From contig NZ_JACBZP010000001.1 in the NCBI RefSeq assembly GCF_013409065.1, positions 992,001 to 1,056,000 of the forward strand: a stretch of 64,000 nt of DNA, in the 5' to 3' direction. The position numbers were made by a program, and so were the translations under genes. Below, piece after piece: positions 32,585-42,322 of this stretch; positions within the stretch are counted from its first letter, which is position 1; each line of letters opens with the position of its first letter. The notes under the pieces were generated by a model. That model saw only the letters and a program-made list of their open reading frames with translations, was not told where the DNA came from and searched no databases. Source of the DNA: Spelaeicoccus albus. Its GTDB lineage: Bacteria > Actinomycetota > Actinomycetes > Actinomycetales > Brevibacteriaceae.

Positions 32585-34066
32585 TCAAGGAATTTCGCGC
32601 AACAACCGGTCGACGTGTGTGCGTACTGCGGCGCGGAAGCCGTCGTGGCCGGCGACGTCCTCCGGGAACATCTGCTTGACGGCGAACATTCGATCGGCCA
32701 GCCCGGCTTCCGATCCCGCGGCATGCTCGCGCAATGTGTCGGCCAGCGGGTCGCTCAAGGGCAGGTCGCGTCCGTCCTTGTCCCGGCCGCGGTAGACGAA
32801 AACCATCCACGCGGCAAGGGTGAGCGCGCACGCATCCGGCACGGTTCCCGCCTTCAAGCGGTCGGATGCCGTCGCGATGATCCGGATCGGTAGTTTTTGC
32901 GAGCCGTCCATTGCGACCTGCGCGGTCGTGTGCGGCAGGCTCGGGTTGAGAAAGCGGGTCAGGATCGATTCGCCGTATTCGGCCAGGTCCATCCCCGGTG
33001 GCGTGTCGAGCGTGGGGATGACGTCGCGGGTTTGCAGCGCACGTGCCGCCGCAATCAGATAGTCGTCTGCCGCCGCGCCGGCGATTGTGTCGATTCCTCG
33101 CAGCGCTCCCAGATACGCCAGCAGGCAGTGCGTGGCGTTGAGCATCCGGAGTTTGGCCTTTTCAAACGGCGCCACGTCCGCAGTCACGGTGGCGCCGGCT
33201 TTTTCCCACGCCGGACGGTCGCCGGCAAAGGCGTCCTCGATCACCCATTGGCCAAACGGTTCGGCTACGACGAGTCCTTCATCGTGCAGCCCCAGCAGGG
33301 CTGTCTCTTCGGCGCGGTCGCCGTCGGTGGTGGCCGGGACGATCCGGTCGACCATCGTTGCCGGGAACGCGACGCCTGAGCGCACCCACTCGCTGAACGC
33401 CGAATCGCCGGCACGGTCGGCCATGTCGCGCACCAGCCGGGCGAGTTGCGGGCCGTTGCCCGGAAGATTGTCGCAGCTGACGACGCTGATCGGCGCTTGC
33501 GTGGCACCGAACCGGCGCGCCAGCCCGGCCGTGAGCAGACCCACCGACGATCCCGACCCGCCGGACCGACCGGACAGGACGCCGCGCACCGCCTCGATGT
33601 CTGCGGTGACGGCGTCGGTGCCGACTGCCAAACCACCGGATGCGTCCCGCGGATAGCCCTTTTCGGTAATCGTCAGGGTCGTCACCGACACGCGCCGATC
33701 GGCCACGGCGTCCATGACGGCCTCCTGGTCCCGGCTGCCGCTGACGACTTGCCGTATCGAGCCGACAATTCGCAACGACGTCTCGGCCGCGTCCTTCGTC
33801 AACACGCCGTAGAGCCCGTCCTGCGGCTGCAGTTGCCGGACGACGGCGCCCGATCTGCCGGTCGCGCCCACGATGCCCCAGCGGGTTTCACCCGTTGCGG
33901 CGGCTGCCAACTCCGTGTACACGGCTTGGTGTGCGCGATGGAACGCGCCGACACCGAGATGCACGATTCCGGCGGTGAGCGCTCCGGGATCGATCGGGGG
34001 CAGGGTGACGCCGGTCCGGCCGGGGTCCGCGTTGGCCAGCGCATGGAGATTCAGTCGTTCGGTCAC
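32585..34066 (-). CDS. uxuB: Mannitol dehydrogenase family protein, probable D-fructuronate (or tagaturonate) reductase
   Basis: 493 residues. The polyol long-chain dehydrogenase family shows VHLGVGAFHRAHQAVYTE at the NAD site, TLTITEKGYPRD, and the catalytic KLRMLNATHCLLAYLG (Lys, Asn, His). Members act on mannitol, fructuronate or tagaturonate. The gene is 50 bp downstream of the ABC permease in an operon controlled together with uxaC and the mannonate dehydratase, so fructuronate to mannonate is the missing step it would fill. The window has no other candidate for this step. Confidence 0.82.
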   Translation of the reverse strand: MTERLNLHALANADPGRTGVTLPPIDPGALTAGIVHLGVGAFHRAHQAVYTELAAAATGETRWGIVGATGRSGAVVRQLQPQDGLYGVLTKDAAETSLRIVGSIRQVVSGSRDQEAVMDAVADRRVSVTTLTITEKGYPRDASGGLAVGTDAVTADIEAVRGVLSGRSGGSGSSVGLLTAGLARRFGATQAPISVVSCDNLPGNGPQLARLVRDMADRAGDSAFSEWVRSGVAFPATMVDRIVPATTDGDRAEETALLGLHDEGLVVAEPFGQWVIEDAFAGDRPAWEKAGATVTADVAPFEKAKLRMLNATHCLLAYLGALRGIDTIAGAAADDYLIAAARALQTRDVIPTLDTPPGMDLAEYGESILTRFLNPSLPHTTAQVAMDGSQKLPIRIIATASDRLKAGTVPDACALTLAAWMVFVYRGRDKDGRDLPLSDPLADTLREHAAGSEAGLADRMFAVKQMFPEDVAGHDGFRAAVRTHVDRLLREIP

Positions 34067-34116
34067 GTGGCAATCCTAGGGTCGGCGGGGTCGGCAAACA
34101 CAAGCGGCGCGACCGG

Positions 34117-34998
34117 TCAGTCGCCCGATTCGTCGACGCGCGCCACGAGCTGCGTCGGGTTGACGAACCGCAACGCGATCACCAGCAGCACCAGCATGGA
34201 GAGCATGTAGATGACGGCCATGGCGTCGACCGATTGCTGTGCGCGAATTCCCGCCCCGGTCATCGCCGTGAAGAGTGCGACGACCAGCGTGTTCGACGAC
34301 GAGTCCGACGTCAGGAACGTCAGCTCGAACATGCCGACGGTGCGCACCAGGACCAGCACTGCCGACGCCAAGATCCCGGGAATGAGCAGCGGCGCCAGAA
34401 TCCGCATGAACAGTCTGCCCATCGACGCGCCGCACATTCGCGCGGCCGATTCGATGGACGGATTGATTTGCTCGATGAACGGAGTCATGGTCATGACCAC
34501 GAACGGCACGGACGGCACAAGATTGGCGAGAATGACTCCGGTGAGCCCGGGCGCCAAATGGTAATACGTGAGCAGCGTGGCCAACGGGATACCGTACGTG
34601 ATCGGCGGCATCATGATCGGCAACAGGAAAAGCAGCAGGACGACGCGTTTACCCGGAAAATTCTTACGAGCCAGCACGTACGATGCCGGCACCCCCAGCA
34701 GCACCGCGATGACCACCACGGCGATGGCCACGATCAACGTGGTCATGACGACTTGGGACAGGTCGTACTGCTTCCACGCTTCGCCGTACCACTTGGCCGT
34801 GTAGCCGGCCGGCAGCCACGAGTTGAACCACTTGCTGGCGAACGAGTTGACCAGGACCGAGAAGACGACGCCGAAGAGCAGGATCAGGAAGATCGCCATG
34901 CCGGCCCATGTGAAGTACGTGCCCGGCGTCGCGGTGATCCGCCGGCGCGGCGCCGGTTGCTCGGTGGTCGGTGCGGGGCGTTCGATCGTCGCGCTCAT
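34117..34998 (-). CDS. ABC transporter permease, spermidine/putrescine-iron type (second)
   Basis: 293 residues, about six helices. The coupling loop ESAARMCGASMGRLFMRILAPLLIPGIL is the EAA motif of the PotC-like family. The start overlaps the stop of the first permease by one base (TGATG). With its neighbours it forms a complete importer (binding protein, ATPase, two permeases). This importer family also carries sugar acids and phosphonates; the hexuronate context suggests an acidic sugar or oligomer. Confidence 0.88.
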   Translation of the reverse strand: MSATIERPAPTTEQPAPRRRITATPGTYFTWAGMAIFLILLFGVVFSVLVNSFASKWFNSWLPAGYTAKWYGEAWKQYDLSQVVMTTLIVAIAVVVIAVLLGVPASYVLARKNFPGKRVVLLLFLLPIMMPPITYGIPLATLLTYYHLAPGLTGVILANLVPSVPFVVMTMTPFIEQINPSIESAARMCGASMGRLFMRILAPLLIPGILASAVLVLVRTVGMFELTFLTSDSSSNTLVVALFTAMTGAGIRAQQSVDAMAVIYMLSMLVLLVIALRFVNPTQLVARVDESGD

Positions 34999-35918
34999 CA
35001 GCCTTTGCCTCCTGTGGATCCCTTGTACATGGTCGACCGGAGCATGAGCACGACGGCGATCACAATCATTTCGGCGATCCCCATGATGATGGCGGACGCC
35101 GATGCCAGCGGGTAGTCGAATTTCTGACCCCAGGCGTTATAGGCGACATACGCGATCACCCTGGTGGACCCCGACGGGTCGCCGACCAGAATCGCGCTGG
35201 GGAACACGCTGAACGCCAACACAAACGTCAGGCAGAATGTGGTGGCCAGGCCCGGTGCCAGCAGCGGCAGCGTGACGCGGCGGAACCGTTGTTTCCAATC
35301 CGCGCCGAGGGTCTTGGCCGCGGACTCGAGGGTCGGATCGATTCCCGACAGGTACGACATGATCAAGAGGAACGCAAACGGGAACCCGGAGATGATCAGC
35401 GACCACAGAACGCCCCAATAGTTTTGCACAAGCTGCAGCGGCCCGATCCCGAACAGGTCGAGGAACCGGTTGAACCAACCCCGCGGGCCGAAGAAGTTCA
35501 ACAAGCCCTCGGCCGTCAACACGGTGCCCAGGGTGATCGGCACGACGAGCAGCGTCGTCAGCGTGCGCTTGCCGCGAAAGTTGCCGCGCATCTTGTACGC
35601 CAGCGGAATCGACACGATCACATTGATCAGCGCTGCCGGCAGCGACAGCTTGAGCGTGATCCACAACGACTCCCAGCCGCGCATGCTCGGATCCGTGAAG
35701 AACGCCTTATATGCGGCGAACGTGCCGCCCTCCTGGGGGTGCAGCGACAAGTTCAGCCCATACGTGAACGGATAGACGAACAATACGATGATGAAAAGGA
35801 GCCCCGGGGCCATCAACCAGAGCGTGCGGTCGATACCGCGCTCGGCCAGCCGGTGCGACAAAGACGGACGGCGGTCGGCCGCCCCGCTTTGCCGGGACGT
35901 CGATGCCGGCGCGCTCAT
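34998..35918 (-). CDS. ABC transporter permease, spermidine/putrescine-iron type (first)
   Basis: 306 residues, about six helices (for example LWLMAPGLLFIIVLFVYPFTYGL, IMGIAEMIVIAVVLML). The coupling loop is ESAAKTLGADWKQRFRRVTLPLLAPGL. It overlaps the ATPase gene by four bases and the second permease by one base. It is the partner half of the channel of the LacI-linked importer. Confidence 0.88.
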   Translation of the reverse strand: MSAPASTSRQSGAADRRPSLSHRLAERGIDRTLWLMAPGLLFIIVLFVYPFTYGLNLSLHPQEGGTFAAYKAFFTDPSMRGWESLWITLKLSLPAALINVIVSIPLAYKMRGNFRGKRTLTTLLVVPITLGTVLTAEGLLNFFGPRGWFNRFLDLFGIGPLQLVQNYWGVLWSLIISGFPFAFLLIMSYLSGIDPTLESAAKTLGADWKQRFRRVTLPLLAPGLATTFCLTFVLAFSVFPSAILVGDPSGSTRVIAYVAYNAWGQKFDYPLASASAIIMGIAEMIVIAVVLMLRSTMYKGSTGGKG

Positions 35919-37042
35919 GCCGATGCGCTTTCGGGTTGCCGGTGGGCGCCGGCGCCGGCGTCCAGATTCCGCGGGAACACCAGCACCCGTTCGGACGGGG
36001 CGCTGAGCGTGACGGAATCGCCGGGAGCCGGGTGGGAGGCGCCGCGCATGTGGATGGGCACGCCGTCGCTCGTCCGGGCTTCGACGGCGAACTCGCGTCC
36101 CTGGTACTCGACCACGTCGATAGCCGCGTCGATGCTCACGCCGCCGGAGTCGCCGGCGGGGATGATCTCGAAGTCCTCCGGTCGGATCCCGATTTTCACC
36201 GTGTCGCCGGCGGCCAGCGGCGTGGCGGTCGTACCGTGCACAGTGGTGCCGAGCGCCGACACTGTGACGGCGCCGTCCGACGCTCGTTCGACGGTGCCGT
36301 CGAACAGGTTGCGATAGCCCATGAAATCGGCGACGTGCCAGTTGTGCGGATGTTCGTGCAACTGTTGCGGCGTGCCCACCTGCTGCACTTCGCCCAGACG
36401 CAGGACGACGAGCCGGTCGGCAAGCGAGAGTGCCTCCTCTTGGTCGTGGGTGACGTAAATGGTGGTCAAGCCGAGCGATTGGTGCAGCCGCCGGATCTCG
36501 GTGCGCATCTCGAGCCGCAATTTGGCATCCAGATTGGACAGCGGTTCGTCCATCAGCACGAGCGGCGGACGCAGGACGACGGCGCGCGCGATTGCCACGC
36601 GCTGCTGCTGTCCGCCGGACATCTGGCCAGGCAGCTTCTTGGCGTGTTCGCCCAGCTGGACCAGGTCGATGGCTTCGGCCACGCGCCGTTTGACTTCGGC
36701 ACGCCCCACGCCGCGCATCTGTAGTCCGAAGGCGATGTTCTTCTCGACGCTCAAATGCGGAAACAGCGCGTAGTTCTGAAACACCATCCCGAAGCCGCGC
36801 TTTTCCGGCGGAAGGTGGTCGACCTTCCTGCCGTCGAGCAGGATCTGCCCTCCCGTGAGCGGCAGCAGGCCGGCCACGCAGTTCAACGCAGTCGACTTGC
36901 CGCAGCCCGACGGGCCGAGGAGGGCGATGAACTCGCCCTTTTCGATAGTCAGGTCCAATCCGTGCAGCGCCGTCTGGCCACCGAAACTGCGGGAGAGCCG
37001 ATCGAGATGCAGCGTGTCGAATTGGCTCGCTTCTATCGTCAC
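35915..37042 (-). CDS. ABC transporter ATP-binding protein (PotA/UgpC class)
   Basis: 375 residues from the GTG that overlaps the binding-protein stop (GTGA). Walker A GPSGCGKST, Q-loop FQNYALFPHL, signature MSGGQQQR, Walker B LVLMDEPLSNLD, switch histidine VTHDQEEA, and a C-terminal TOBE regulatory domain from about residue 270. It energises the importer made by the two permeases and the binding protein. Confidence 0.92.
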   Translation of the reverse strand: MTIEASQFDTLHLDRLSRSFGGQTALHGLDLTIEKGEFIALLGPSGCGKSTALNCVAGLLPLTGGQILLDGRKVDHLPPEKRGFGMVFQNYALFPHLSVEKNIAFGLQMRGVGRAEVKRRVAEAIDLVQLGEHAKKLPGQMSGGQQQRVAIARAVVLRPPLVLMDEPLSNLDAKLRLEMRTEIRRLHQSLGLTTIYVTHDQEEALSLADRLVVLRLGEVQQVGTPQQLHEHPHNWHVADFMGYRNLFDGTVERASDGAVTVSALGTTVHGTTATPLAAGDTVKIGIRPEDFEIIPAGDSGGVSIDAAIDVVEYQGREFAVEARTSDGVPIHMRGASHPAPGDSVTLSAPSERVLVFPRNLDAGAGAHRQPESASA

Positions 37043-38256
37043 TTGTCCTTGGCCTTTCCGCCGCCGACCTTCTTGTCCCACATGTCGAATGCAGCGACGA
37101 GCTTGCTGGCCGAGATCGGCGTGGCGATCGGATTGTTCTTGATCAGGCCGGCGTATTCCGTGCGGCCGTACTGTTTGATCACCTTTTGGCTCTTTGCCGG
37201 GGCCATGTCGATGCTCACTCCCTTGACTGCCGGGCCGGGGTAGAAGTAGCCGTCGTCGAACGTCTTCGCTTGCTGCTTCTTGGTCAGTGCGTACTGCAGC
37301 ACCTTCAAGATGGCAGACATCTTGTCGGACGAGACGCCCTTGGGGATCGCTGCATATTGCGCGTCCGAGACCCACGTGAAGTTCTTCAGCGTTGCCACTT
37401 TGAAATTCTTGGGGACCTGGTCAAGCGCGCGCGGGTTGATGTCCCAGCCCGTGGTGGTCATGGCCATGTCCCAGGTGCCGGTCTTCAGATTGTTCATGGT
37501 GACGCCGGTGCCGGTGGGGTACGTCTTCACGTACTTTCCGATGTCCTGCAGATATTTCCACGTCTTCGTCCAGCCGGTCTTGGGGTTCTTCGGATCCTTG
37601 TCGCCGAGGATGTAGGGCAGACCCATCAGCCAGGTGCGCCCGGGACCCGAGTTGGCCGGCTGCGCATATCCGAATTTGCCCGGATGGTCCTTGGCCCACG
37701 CCAGCAGTTCCTGCGCCGTCTTCGGCGGATTCTTCACAGTCTTCGGGTTGTATTCCAAAAGGGGGCCGGAGGGATAGTACACCAGCTCGACGGCGTTGCC
37801 TTCGGCCAGTTTTTGCATGTTGGCGGCCGGCTTTTGGTAGTTGTCCATGTTCGACAGTCGGCTCTTGAACTTCTTGGCCGTGTTGACGAACAGGTTCTGG
37901 CTGTTCCCGGCCGCGAGGCCGTCGGTGCCGGTGAGCACCAAGTCGATCTGTAGGTTTCCGGCCTGCTGTTGTGCTTTGACCTTTCCGGCCATGTCCGGCG
38001 CGCCGGCAGTCTGCCAGGTGACCTTGGAGATGATATCGGGATGTTCTTTGACGAATGAGGAAAAGATCGATCCGGTGAGTTGTTTGTTGCCGGCGACGTC
38101 CAGGATGTTCAAGGTGACGGCTTTGGACGGCGTGTTGGGCACGTCATCGGCTGCCAGAGACTTCGTCTCGGAGCCGCCCGGGGCACCGCAAGCCGAGACC
38201 ATGAGACCCATGGCAGCAAATGCCGCGGCGAACCGGGCCTTCGAGGTAAGACGCAT
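37039..38256 (-). CDS. Extracellular solute-binding lipoprotein of the LacI-linked ABC importer
   Basis: 405 residues from the ATG after AAAGGAC. Lipoprotein signal with LMVSAC (Cys23). The mature part is a class-D type binding protein (TLNILDVAGNKQLTGSIF, ELVYYPSGPLLEYNPKTV). Relatives bind polyamines, iron or sugars, so the ligand cannot be read. It lies 70 bp downstream of the LacI gene and in front of the ATPase and permease genes. Co-control with uxaC suggests hexuronate or a pectin/alginate/glucuronate derivative. Confidence 0.86.
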   Translation of the reverse strand: MRLTSKARFAAAFAAMGLMVSACGAPGGSETKSLAADDVPNTPSKAVTLNILDVAGNKQLTGSIFSSFVKEHPDIISKVTWQTAGAPDMAGKVKAQQQAGNLQIDLVLTGTDGLAAGNSQNLFVNTAKKFKSRLSNMDNYQKPAANMQKLAEGNAVELVYYPSGPLLEYNPKTVKNPPKTAQELLAWAKDHPGKFGYAQPANSGPGRTWLMGLPYILGDKDPKNPKTGWTKTWKYLQDIGKYVKTYPTGTGVTMNNLKTGTWDMAMTTTGWDINPRALDQVPKNFKVATLKNFTWVSDAQYAAIPKGVSSDKMSAILKVLQYALTKKQQAKTFDDGYFYPGPAVKGVSIDMAPAKSQKVIKQYGRTEYAGLIKNNPIATPISASKLVAAFDMWDKKVGGGKAKDK

Positions 38257-38326
38257 TTCAAGTCCTTTCGTTCGGCGATCGTGTCGATCGATTCGCTCGC
38301 GGCGGACCCGCACAGCGAACAAGGAG

Positions 38327-39322
38327 CTATCTGGAGCGCGGTACCGACGTCGATTGTCGGACCACGAGTTGAACCGGTAAATCTTCGATGCTGTTGTGTC
38401 TGTCGGTCGGTTCGATCAAGTCGATGAGGGCGTTGACGGCCGAGCGCCCGATCTTCGTCAACGGGGATCTGACGGTGGTCAGGCCCGGTGACACGAGAGT
38501 GGCGACGTTGACGTCGTCGATGCCCATGACGCTCATGTCGCCCGGCACGTCGATCCCGCGTGTTGCCAGCCGGGCGAGAATCCCCAACCCCATCAGGTCG
38601 TTATAGGCGAGCACGGCCGTCGCGCCCGAGGCGACCGCGACGTCGGCGGCGGACTGCCCGCCCCCGAACACCGGGGCGAACGACCCGAGCGGGCTGATGG
38701 TCAGCCCTTCGAGTTTCGGCTGGACCGCTTCGATGCCGGCCCACCGCTTTCGGTTCGACCACGACGTCGACGGGCCTCCGGCGTACGCGATGTGCCGGTG
38801 TCCGAGTGCGTAAAGATGTTCCAGCGCTTGTCGGATGATCTCGGAGTCGTCGACGACGACCGAGGTCAGATCCCCCCATTCCCGATTGATCAGGACCATC
38901 GTCGTATCGTCGGCGACCGAAGCGATATCGGCATCCGACATGCGCGCCGAGCACAGGATGAGCCCGTCCACCTGCTTGGAGAGCTTGCGTACGAGTTCGA
39001 GCTCGGCTCGAGCGTCCTCGTCCGAGTCGGCGATGAACACCGAATATCCTTCGGTCAGCGCCCGGCTTTGCACGCCCTTGGTCACCGAAGCGAAGTACGG
39101 GTTTTCCAGGTCCGGGATGACCAGGCCGATATTGTGCGTGCGGCCCGTAATGAGTCCGCGCGCCGCATGGTTGGGCCGGTACCCGAGCTGCCGGGCGACA
39201 TTGATGATTCTCTCCCGGGTCTCGGCTGCGACAACCGAATTGGCAGCCAGGGCTCGAGAGACCGTCGAGGCGGAGACGCCGGCGGCTTTCGCCACGTCGC
39301 GAACCGTGATCGATCCCGCCAT
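38327..39322 (-). CDS. LacI-family regulator of the hexuronate locus
   Basis: 331 residues from ATG 39322, which follows GGAGG by six bases; an ATG 45 bases upstream is less likely. HTH ITVRDVAKAAGVSASTVSRALA, hinge YRPNHAARGLITGRT, then a sugar-binding effector domain (NIGLVIPDLENPYFASVTKG, SVMGIDDVNVATLVSPGLTT). It is divergent from uxaC, with two TGCMA-N4-TTGCA sites between, and probably represses both directions until a hexuronate is present. Confidence 0.9.
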   Translation of the reverse strand: MAGSITVRDVAKAAGVSASTVSRALAANSVVAAETRERIINVARQLGYRPNHAARGLITGRTHNIGLVIPDLENPYFASVTKGVQSRALTEGYSVFIADSDEDARAELELVRKLSKQVDGLILCSARMSDADIASVADDTTMVLINREWGDLTSVVVDDSEIIRQALEHLYALGHRHIAYAGGPSTSWSNRKRWAGIEAVQPKLEGLTISPLGSFAPVFGGGQSAADVAVASGATAVLAYNDLMGLGILARLATRGIDVPGDMSVMGIDDVNVATLVSPGLTTVRSPLTKIGRSAVNALIDLIEPTDRHNSIEDLPVQLVVRQSTSVPRSR

Positions 39323-39425
39323 CGGTGCCTCCACTCCATTGCCGAGTATGCCTACGTCGTCGTTCACGGCCTCCGCCCGAGTTCGCCGTGGTGGCGACGG
39401 CCGGGTTCAGTCGTGCTTCACAGCA

Positions 39426-39439
39426 TGCAATCGTTTGCA
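39426..39439. promoter_or_regulatory. LacI-type operator TGCAA-TCGT-TTGCA
   Basis: Palindrome with 5-bp arms and CG near the centre, 30 bp before the TATAAA box of uxaC. A second similar site is at 39568-39581. Fits the general LacI/CcpA-family operator shape. Confidence 0.62.
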
Positions 39440-39567
39440 AAAGTACGTCAATGTCTGTTACCGAACCGTTATAAAATGTGATGTGGAACACTGTATTAGA
39501 CCGAGTCACCCGCATAGAACTGCAAGATTACGCTTGTCTAAAGTGCAGAACTCGGGCATATTGAAAA

Positions 39568-39581
39568 TGCCAGCGTTTGCA
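39568..39581. promoter_or_regulatory. Second LacI-type operator TGCCA-GCGT-TTGCA
   Basis: One mismatch in the arms compared with the site at 39426. It is 142 bp away from it and 60 bp before the uxaC ATG. Two sites at this distance allow DNA looping. Confidence 0.55.
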
Positions 39582-39641
39582 ATTTGTTTCATTTTTGAGG
39601 CCTTCGGCGTGCTCGACACGTCGCCTTGTGGAGAGGAATCC

Positions 39642-41099
39642 ATGTCCGAAAATTGGCGACTCGATCCCGACCGGGCGCTCCCTGCCGATGCCGAGATCCG
39701 AAAACAGGCACGCGCCATTTACGACGAGATCGCTTCGTTGCCGTTGGTCTCCATGCACGGACACGTCGACGTCGACCTGTTTGCGGCTAACAAGCCTTTC
39801 CGGAACCCGGCGGACCTGCTGATCGTTCCCGATCACTACTTGGTGCGGATGCTTGTGTCGCAGGGGTATACGCCCGCCGAGCTCGGGGTTCCCTTCACGG
39901 ACAACGGCGGGACGGTCGCCGGTGCGGAGGCTTCCGACGTCGAGACGGACAGTCGAGTGATTTGGCGGCGGTTCTGCGAGAATTGGAGACTATTCCGGGG
40001 CACGCCGACGCGGTACTGGCTCGAGCACGAGTTTGCTGAAGTGTTCGGCCTCTCGGCGCCTCCGTCGGCGGAGAACGCCGACGACCTGTACGACGAGCTG
40101 ACAGCCGCGTTGGCCCGTCCCGAATTCCGTCCCCTCGCACTGCTGGATTCAATGAACGTGGAAATTCTGGCAACGACGGATTCGGCGTTGGCGGAACTCG
40201 ACTCGCACGCCGAGCTGGCCCGCACGCTCGGCCCGGACCGCATCGTCCCCACCTTCCGCCCGGATTCACTGTTGCACGTGCGCCACCAGTCCTGGGCCAA
40301 GGAGATCGCGCAATTGGCCGAAGTGTCCGGTATCGCGACCGACGATTACGCCGGATACATCCGTGCGCTCGAACAGCGTCGACGGGCATTCGTCGCGGCG
40401 GGAGCCAGAGCCACCGACCATGGGCATGTGAGCGCCGACACCACGCCATTGGCCCGCACCGAGGCCGAGCGGATCTATACGGCGGCATTGCGCGGCGAGG
40501 CAACAGCAGCCGAAGCCGATGCGTTCAGTGCGCACATGCTTTTCGAAATGGCAAGGATGTCGACGGACGACGGTCTCGTCATGCAACTGCATCCCGGCGT
40601 GCTGCGGAATCATAACGCTCGAATACACGAGAAGTATGGCGCCGACAAGGGATTCGACATTCCAACGCGCGTCGAATTCACGAGGTCGCTGCAGCCCATG
40701 CTCGAAGAATTCGGACTCAGCCACGACTTCCGGTGCATAGTGTTCACGACCGATGAGACGGTCTATTCGCGCGAGCTGGCGCCATTGGCCGGAGCGTATC
40801 CGTCCTTGCGTCTCGGCGCCCCCTGGTGGTTCCTCGACAGTCCCGAGCAAATGCGCCGGTTCCGGGAATCGGCCATCGAGACCGCCGGCTTCTACAACAC
40901 CAGCGGCTTCGTTGACGATACGAGAGCGTTCGCGTCGATCCCGGCTCGGCACGATCTTGCTCGGCGCATCGACGCCGGCTACCTGGGAAAGCTCGTGGCC
41001 GAGGGCCGGTTGGGGCCGGACGAAGCCTGCGAAACCGCCATCGACCTCACCTACAATTTGCCGCGCCATGCGTACGCGCGTCACGAAAGGAACGCATGA
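39642..41099 (+). CDS. uxaC: Glucuronate (uronate) isomerase
   Basis: 485 residues, the usual length. The amidohydrolase-like barrel begins with [20 protein letters not shown] (metal HxH). [11 protein letters not shown], the [22 protein letters not shown] segment and the C-terminal [20 protein letters not shown] are typical of UxaC. It isomerises D-glucuronate to D-fructuronate and D-galacturonate to D-tagaturonate. The ATG follows GGAGAGG. It is first in an operon with mannonate and altronate dehydratases (four-base overlaps). Confidence 0.95.
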   Translation: MSENWRLDPDRALPADAEIRKQARAIYDEIASLPLVSMHGHVDVDLFAANKPFRNPADLLIVPDHYLVRMLVSQGYTPAELGVPFTDNGGTVAGAEASDVETDSRVIWRRFCENWRLFRGTPTRYWLEHEFAEVFGLSAPPSAENADDLYDELTAALARPEFRPLALLDSMNVEILATTDSALAELDSHAELARTLGPDRIVPTFRPDSLLHVRHQSWAKEIAQLAEVSGIATDDYAGYIRALEQRRRAFVAAGARATDHGHVSADTTPLARTEAERIYTAALRGEATAAEADAFSAHMLFEMARMSTDDGLVMQLHPGVLRNHNARIHEKYGADKGFDIPTRVEFTRSLQPMLEEFGLSHDFRCIVFTTDETVYSRELAPLAGAYPSLRLGAPWWFLDSPEQMRRFRESAIETAGFYNTSGFVDDTRAFASIPARHDLARRIDAGYLGKLVAEGRLGPDEACETAIDLTYNLPRHAYARHERNA

Positions 41100-42322
41100 G
41101 TATTCGATCCGCCGAAGTTCTGATCACGAGCCCCGGCCGCAACTTCGTCACGCTGAGAATCACGACGTCCGACGGCGTCGTCGGCCTCGGGGACGCAACG
41201 GTGAACGGGCGAGAGCTCGCCGTGGCATCCTACCTGCGCGATCACGTCGTCCCGCTGCTTGACGGACGCGATGAGGCGCGTATTGAGGACACGTGGCAGT
41301 ACTTGTACCGGGGTGCGTATTGGCGTCGCGGCCCCATCACCATGGCGGCCATTGCAGCAGTCGACATGGCGTTATGGGACATCAAGGCACGTGTCGCCGG
41401 AATGCCGCTTTATCAGCTTCTGGGCGGCCGGTCGAGGCGTGGTGCGCTGGCGTACGGGCACGCGTCGGGGACGACGACGGATGCGTTGTTCCAGTCGATC
41501 CGCAATCATCTCGACGAGGGGTTCAGGGCGATTCGCGTGCAAACCGGCGTGCCGGGGCTGGGACAGGTCTACGGCGTCGCGTCCGATCAGCGAGCCGGGC
41601 AGCGTTACGATTACGAGCCGGCGGGACGCACGGCCGTGCCGACCGAGGAAACGTGGGACACGCGCGCGTACCTGCGGCACGTGCCAACAGTTTTCGAAGC
41701 CGTCCGCAACGAGTTCGGGCCGGAGCTGCCGTTGCTCCACGACGGCCACCACCGGATGACGCCGAATCAGGCGGCAGCGCTCGGGAAAAGCCTCGAGCCG
41801 TACGACTTGTTCTGGCTCGAGGACTGCACGCCGGCGGAGAATCAGGAAGGGCTGCGCCGCGTGCGCTCGCAAACGACGACGCCGCTGGCCATCGGCGAGG
41901 TGTTCAACTCGGTGTTTGACTACCAAACGCTGATCACCGAGCAACTCATCGATTACGTCCGGTCGGCCGTCACTCATGCCGGCGGGATCACTGCGCTGAA
42001 GAAGATCATGGATTTTGCGAACATTTATCAGATCAAGTCCGGCTTCCATGGCCCTACGGACATCTCACCGGTCGGCCAGGCCGCGCACCTGCATCTCGGA
42101 ATCGCCTTGCACAACTTCGGGATACAGGAATACATGAAGCACTCACGCGACACGTTGGATGTCTTTCACACCAGCTACACGTTCTCCGACGGGTTGCTCG
42201 ACCCGGGCGAGACGCCGGGCCTCGGCGTCGAATACGACGACGCGGCGGCGGAGAAATTCGACTATACACCGGCGTATCTGCCGGTCAACCGCCTACTCGA
42301 CGGTACGGTGCACGACTGGTGA
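41096..42322 (+). CDS. manD: D-mannonate dehydratase, enolase superfamily (ManD/RspA)
   Basis: 408 residues. The ManD signature is long: [19 protein letters not shown] (lid loop), [15 protein letters not shown] with metal Asp and the catalytic His, [17 protein letters not shown], and [11 protein letters not shown]-like [16 protein letters not shown]. It removes water from D-mannonate to give 2-keto-3-deoxy-D-gluconate. The unrelated UxuA does this in E. coli. ATG overlaps the uxaC stop (ATGA). Some relatives act only weakly on sugar acids, but with uxaC next to it the high-activity role is likely. Confidence 0.9.
   Translation: MSIRSAEVLITSPGRNFVTLRITTSDGVVGLGDATVNGRELAVASYLRDHVVPLLDGRDEARIEDTWQYLYRGAYWRRGPITMAAIAAVDMALWDIKARVAGMPLYQLLGGRSRRGALAYGHASGTTTDALFQSIRNHLDEGFRAIRVQTGVPGLGQVYGVASDQRAGQRYDYEPAGRTAVPTEETWDTRAYLRHVPTVFEAVRNEFGPELPLLHDGHHRMTPNQAAALGKSLEPYDLFWLEDCTPAENQEGLRRVRSQTTTPLAIGEVFNSVFDYQTLITEQLIDYVRSAVTHAGGITALKKIMDFANIYQIKSGFHGPTDISPVGQAAHLHLGIALHNFGIQEYMKHSRDTLDVFHTSYTFSDGLLDPGETPGLGVEYDDAAAEKFDYTPAYLPVNRLLDGTVHDW

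Larger units (their letters stand above)
39323..39641. other. 319-bp divergent control region between the LacI gene and uxaC
   Basis: Holds two LacI-type half-palindromes and an AT-rich stretch with a good -10 for uxaC (TATAAA at 39470-39475). No small gene is supported. Confidence 0.6.

Noticed and set aside
38835-39641. Upstream extension of the uxaC frame antisense to the LacI gene
   Set aside because: It has no homology-like content, crosses two operators, and ATG 39642 has a strong ribosome site and the right length.
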